A stretch of DNA of 64,000 nucleotides from Loripinus fragilis (Eukaryota > Mollusca > Bivalvia > Lucinida > Lucinidae): the NCBI GenBank assembly GCA_964019695.1, contig OZ026517.1, positions 70,142,665-70,206,664 on the forward strand, written 5' to 3'. The notes beneath the pieces are model-generated. The model had not been told where the DNA came from. It was given only the letters and a program-made list of their open reading frames with translations, and searched no databases. Position numbers and translations under genes: made by a program. The stretch's first letter is position 1. Every line of letters starts with the position of its first letter. This document shows, in pieces, positions 59,464-64,000 of the stretch.

Positions 59464-59592
59464 TTCCCAGTTCCCTCCCCCTTTCTCCCCAGTTCCCTCC
59501 CCCTTCTCCCCCATTTCCCTCCCCCTTCTCCCCCACTTCCCTTCCCTTCTCCCCCACTTCCCTCCCCCTATCAGATTTTTCCCTCCCCCTGA
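59464..59592. repeat. C-rich minisatellite, ~21 bp unit
   Basis: Five to six units of the type 'TTCCCTCCCCCTTCTCCCCC' run from 59464 to 59592. The minus strand is correspondingly G-rich, with many G5 and G3 runs. The proline-rich frames across it are artefacts. Confidence 0.85.
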
Positions 59593-60298
59593 TAAATTGT
59601 TTTCTTATTCAAGAACTCAAGCGTATATATGTAAGTGAAGAACTAAGAATGGTTCACCATAGACTCAGCTGTCGTATTTTCATGCACAATTACCCAGTAG
59701 GCAAAGAACCAGACTATCTCCAGATCAATGTCTTTTCTAGAACCAGCAAAGGAAACATTACTTATACTAGGCAAAACAAAAACCTCTTGTTTATGGTCAC
59801 TTTTGGCGCCTACTCAATTTTGAGCCTTTTTGGGATATTAAGGTCTTTTTCCTTGACTTTTTAAAGGATTCTTGTTTTACTTTTTTCATACAAAAAGTTT
59901 ATAAAAAAAAAGTTTGCCAACCTATCGACCTCTTAACATATTGAAGATATTGAAGAGGTAACGGCAAAAACAATATTGATTTTTTTTAACTTTTGGCCTT
60001 ACTTCTAAAATCATAAATACAGGTACATGCTTTGCGCTGCTCTTAAAAAATGTGTGTCGATTAACTCTTTTTGCATACTTGGTATGCTGATTTGTTTTCA
60101 AAGCTTACTTTTTCGCAAAAAAATAAAAATCAGGAATACCTGGCGCCATCAGAGTGCCAAAAGTGTTGGGTCAAGACCAGGGCCGGCAGAATCAAGATCA
60201 GGCCTGATAGAAGCCGATCTGGGTCCAAACTGTTTGCAAAGGTTATCAGCAGACTACAAAAGTGTATAAGTATAAGAATATTCTGCTGGTGTTGATTT
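59593..60298. other. Unassigned sequence
   Basis: No gene is recognised. 60150-60270 resembles a dispersed repeat ('CCAGGGCCGGCAGAATCAAG', GATCTGGGTCCAAACTGTTT) also hinted at near 3285-3330. Confidence 0.35.
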
Positions 60299-61141
60299 AT
60301 TCATTACGGAAACGGCTCCGTGTGAAATTTAATATTTACGGGACTACTTTCTGCTGATCGGAGATTTCCGTATATACCCGATAACGAGTGTATCAGAACA
60401 AGTATTGGCTTTATAAACCAATAGCAGTCTTTGCTGCAATATTAATGCATCGGCCGTGCGCGCGAGCATGTTTTTACTTTATTTCCCCATATTATTGTTT
60501 TTGTAATAATGTGTGCAAATTCCTGTAAATGCGTTTCATATTCGAAGGCTTGTTACATAGGGGAGTTTTTATCCTCGTAGATGTCGAGAACTGGCTTGGT
60601 AATGTTCGAATGTACAATGGCTATATGAAAAATAAATAAAAAGAAAAATAATGAGTCTGATAGTACGCTAAACTTTCACTACTAGCCGCCTAAATACATC
60701 AGAGTCTCTCGAAACAGGCGTGTAGAACGACCCTGAGCGCATGTTTCTCCTAAAATAAAACCAACAATATGACTTGTAAACGAGTCCGGGACATTTTGGC
60801 CCAAAGCAAACTGGGCATTTAATCGGCACATAAATTCGACCCCTCATAATTCGGTGCCTTTGATGCGAATAAACGTTTAAGAGACCATTTAGCGCGTATG
60901 AATAAACACATTTTTCTACACGCCTGGTCTACACACTCGGACACGCTCGAGATACGTATTCAACATAATGTAACCCCGGATCAGAGCCGGTCGGATTTGC
61001 ATCGGATTATCGATATATTGATTCTTTTAATGCGCGGATCCAGAAAGTTTTGTCAGAGGGGGTCCAACTCTGCAACACTGACAATAATTTTAGACCGGGA
61101 GAGCGGATCCAAATACCACTAAAAGCGGACCAATGTCGGCC

Positions 61142-61192
61142 CGCCAGCGAAACGCCATTTAAATACGCCATTTAAATGGCGTTTCGCTGGCG
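61142..61192. repeat. Perfect hairpin, 23 bp arms, 5 nt loop
   Basis: 61142-61164 and 61170-61192 are exact reverse complements around ACGCC. The left arm of the giant duplication has only one such segment (around 43361-43380), so the second was added in this arm. Confidence 0.9.
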
Positions 61193-61734
61193 TGCATATT
61201 ATGGTCCACATTGAATGCTGGCTTCATAGCTTTGAGAATTTTCGAGAATTTCAAGAAAACCTATATTTTTGTGATTTTTCAGGGGGTCCGGACCCCCTGT
61301 TACCCCCTCTGGATCCGCGCATGCTTTTGAACACCCAACTTATATTGGGGAGGATTAGGTGGGGGTCTCGGTAATTCAGAAAACCTTGTAGAATCCCTTA
61401 CAAAGTAGAAGGAAGGTTCCATCGGTTAAGAAAGTGTTTAGATGCTCCAGGGGAGAAAACAAGAGGTTAGAGGGCCTGTGTAGGCCGGGTTAACCCGCCC
61501 TTATTTTGGGAAATTGACTAACAGTGCTGATCCAGATTAGACGCCGCATGGTTCGCCGTCTGATCAGGGTCGCCATAGTTTGCTAAACATAATTATCTAT
61601 TAAAATTTAAATAAACATGACAAATACCGCCCAACAGCGGAAGTGGACTGGTCCAATTCAGGATATTTCATTAGGCATAAATGGAAGATAAGAGACGTGT
61701 TGTATTCTAACAAAACGTTTTATGGTTTTTTTGT

Positions 61735-62163
61735 TTTTTTTGTTTTACGTCCAAGTCAGCAGCTACGATCATGTCGGTTTTCAGTTCACATAACAAAGCT
61801 TGAACAAGCGGTAACCAAAACTTCGTGCACATACTTTTGCCTTTCACTGACAGCAAAAATAGTAAGTGAGTATGATCAGGAAATACCACAATCACAAACC
61901 GCAGACAACCCCGTGGCACCGCGAGGAAGAGCCTCTCAACCATCACGAGACACCAGGAAGACAAATTAAGCAAAGCAACCAGCTCTCTCTACCCCATCAA
62001 AACCTTCTTGAATGAATCAACGGAATGGTGGAGAATGACCGTAGAAATTAATTTATTTCATGATCAATCTTCACTAAAGTATCGGACCGGGCCGGGATCA
62101 AACTCACTGACACCTTGATCTGCAGTCAGACACGCATCCGTAGTTACCGTCTGCGCTAAGCGG
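61735..62163 (-). mobile_element. SINE B, right arm, interrupted
   Basis: Minus-strand head 'GGCCGCTTAGCGCAGACGGT', ACTACGGATGCGTGTCTGAC, body 'GTGCACGAAGTTTTGGTTAC' and TTTACG-type tail. A ~138 bp repeat C segment (61853-61990) is inserted in it. It keeps the uninterrupted head that is split in the left arm. Confidence 0.8.
61853..61990. repeat. SINE-like repeat C segment, copy 6
   Basis: It has 'AATACCACAATCACAAACCG', CACCGCGAGGAAGAG and 'CAGGAAGACAAATTAAGC', inserted within SINE B. The homologous left-arm position (about 42540) lacks it. Confidence 0.7.
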
Positions 62164-62937
62164 CCTGGTATTAACAAATATGTAAAGATCACAAGAGATG
62201 GCAACTGCTAATATGTATAAGCAGTTTGGATGTAGATCGAGTCGTAAAATGTCCGGCTCCGGATCTAAACTGCTTGAAACTAGATGAGCCTTATATCTAC
62301 ATTAAGGAATGGCTAATACGGGAATGATGTTAAATAGTTTCGTCGCACCACATCTGGATTAACCTGATTGAACAGTGCAACCCAGGTCATATGCATCAAC
62401 GCGCGACAGTCGAGCTGTGTCTTCACTGGTTGCGTTTCGCCGGATTATGTGTTTTGTACATTCCCGTTTAAGGACATTTGTTTGTAGCGAAAACCCAGGT
62501 TAAACGGTGTACGTCTACTATCAATCAGGGACAACACCCATCGTTTTTAATTAAAAATCTTTGTTCAAATAGTACCTTATTTATAAATCTTTACCGCAGA
62601 TGAACATCTTACGGGCAAGTCAGACCCCATTCAGATGCCGTATGATGCACCAACAAAATCTACCTTCAAACTAGCACCCCATTTTCACTAAACTTCCGTA
62701 CGCTCTACTGACTTGACTAGCAGTAATCTTAAGACGGCAGGGATGTGCAGGCTGACCCGTTTGTTGCATCTAAAAAATCATGAATTTTGCGGTAACGAGC
62801 CTGCCTGATCTATAGAGGCGGCTGGTCAAAGTCGTTTGACTCTTTTCTCAAATATTATCTATGCGACTGACAGACAGTATTTAGCTGTGCCTAGTGAAAA
62901 CTTTAACATGTTTAAACCAGCCTGTAAACCATTGCCG

Positions 62938-63125
62938 CCTGGCAGTGACTTGGCTGGTAGAGCGTTAGACTGGCGGCAGTGACCTATATACGTCACAAAC
63001 TGGGGATAGAAAGGGATAGAAGAGTCCGAGACTCACCAGTCACTGGGCAAGACTTCGACACTTTATCCGCTGCTGTGTACTGGTTCAAGCCGGGATGACG
63101 GGGAATTGTCCCGACATGACTGTAA
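62938..63125 (+). mobile_element. tRNA-derived SINE, right-arm counterpart
   Basis: 'GCCTGGCAGTGACTTGGCTG', GTAGAGCGTTAGACTGG and 'GGTTCAAGCCGGGATGACGG'. It matches 38426-38620 in inverted orientation. Confidence 0.65.
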
Positions 63126-63189
63126 AAAATTGTAGACTGTTATGTAAAGAATTAGCACAAACAAATTCAAACCAGTCTAATCATAGTTG

Positions 63190-63372
63190 TTTTTGTATTG
63201 TTTGATTTTTGTGTGTTTGTGTGACGTCCCAGTCAAAAATTAAGCTATGTCGGGACGGGCCAACCTATGTTGATCATGTACTGAGCAAAGATCGAGGACA
63301 CAATGCAAGCTTGGACCCGCAACGTCTCGGTCTCAAGTCAAGCACTCTACCACCGAGCCACTGCGCCCCCTT
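63190..63372 (-). mobile_element. SINE A in the right arm
   Basis: On the minus strand, 'GGGGGCGCAGTGGCTCGGTG' head and GCTTGACTTGAGACCGAGAC. It is the counterpart of the copy at 38178, shared by both arms. Confidence 0.8.
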
Positions 63373-64000
63373 TGCTGTTTGAAGAAAATGCAATGCAGTT
63401 TTATTACCCCAGCTATGCCATACGGGATTGCTAGTTATTTTACAGCAACTTATGTTGACCCTGCCTCGAGCGGTAGCCGTGTCATAAGATTGCCGCCATC
63501 AATGTGGCGTGAATGAGCCTATGCAGCCACCTTTTTAGCTTACGGCTCCAAATGATGTTTGGTCAGTAACTTAAAACACTCATAGAATATTAAAGCTAGC
63601 AAAGTCTCTGATCAGACTGCGCGTATGCGCAGGCAAGTCTGAGCATTTGCTGGTCAGACATACCACATTGTTATTGGTCTACGCTGTGTGCGAAATTTCC
63701 ATTTTGGGTTTCAACCCTTGTATACCTATAACTCCTTATCGTGTACTTTGGCAAACAGTAAAGACCTAGATTTCATCAGGGTCTTCACTGTGTGCCTACT
63801 AGTGGACAAAACGATTTTCAGGAATAGATTCGCAAATTGTAACACGTGACACCTCAATACCGTGACACAATAGACCATCCCAAGTTTAAAGTATCAAGCC
63901 AGATGGAATAATCTATTAGTGCCTAAAGGGGTAATAACATGTAGACACAGATCTAAACACAGTTTCGGTGATGTGTATTTTAAGAGACGTTACACGATTA

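Larger units (their letters stand above)
60299..64000. repeat. Right arm of giant inverted duplication (continues past window)
   Basis: It is the reverse complement of 37755-44231 without that arm's insertions, but with its own: a repeat C piece at 61853-61990 and a small palindromic expansion at 61142-61192. It still matches at the last base, so the full arm length is unknown. No coding sequence. Confidence 0.88.

Noticed and set aside
59328..59864. 178-codon open frame rich in Pro, Ser and Phe
   Set aside because: Its middle is the C-rich minisatellite; the flanks have no domain, splice context or codon bias.
44231..60299. Maverick/Polinton with long terminal inverted repeats
   Set aside because: No polymerase B, integrase, ATPase, protease or capsid-like frame is present between the arms.
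37755..64000. Assembly artefact (haplotype copies joined head to head)
   Set aside because: Arm identity of about 88% with private insertions on both sides is too divergent for alleles of one locus.

Overview
The window is eukaryotic, AT-rich and gene-poor, and most probably from a bivalve mollusc. The reasons are spliced coding sequence with large introns, tRNA-derived SINEs, tandem repeats of the 'aggtcaaggtcacagtgacc' type ending in (GGAC)n, and LINE and Penelope-like reverse-transcriptase relics of a kind I associate with bivalve genomes. The species cannot be fixed from the sequence alone.

Host gene: only one host gene is well supported, on the + strand. It encodes a MACPF (membrane-attack-complex/perforin) domain protein. 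A large exon at 8231-9677 carries the MACPF fold. It joins in frame, across a 9.7 kb intron, to a symmetric phase-2 exon at 19351-19674. A good donor follows, so the gene continues, but no third exon could be identified.

Layout: 1-8230 is non-coding, with poly-C tracts, a ~128-bp tandem array (5.2-7.1 kb) and a common repeat. 9.7-19.35 kb is the MACPF intron. It holds SINEs, a direct repeat pair, a MITE and a long inverted repeat (LIR, 15.3-18.8 kb) whose right arm carries a TA-flanked mariner-type element. 19.7-31 kb holds SINEs, an L1-type RT scrap, a ~5 kb LIR (23.4-28.4 kb) studded with GTAAC/GTTAC dyads, and a ~145-bp tandem array. 31.3-37 kb holds a broken L1/Tx1-type LINE, a decayed coding relic of a family I cannot name, and a CR1-like RT pseudogene. 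37.75-44.23 kb and 60.30-64.0 kb are arms of one very large inverted duplication, running past the right edge. Inside its left arm a Tc1-type element encloses a ~1.7 kb near-perfect palindrome. The 16 kb between the arms holds the 5' part of a CR1-like LINE (SGNH-esterase ORF1 plus endonuclease), more GTAAC-dyad repeats, another LIR (49.7-54.5 kb) and a Penelope-like RT fragment.

The mobile-element genes are all decayed by stops, frameshifts or truncation, so nothing here looks autonomously active. The distinctive feature is the density and nesting of long inverted repeats. The two arms of a repeat often act as filled-site/empty-site pairs, which lets several insertions be defined and ordered in time. 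The best candidate for something undescribed is the GTAAC-dyad LIR family, followed by the palindrome inside a Tc1-type element.
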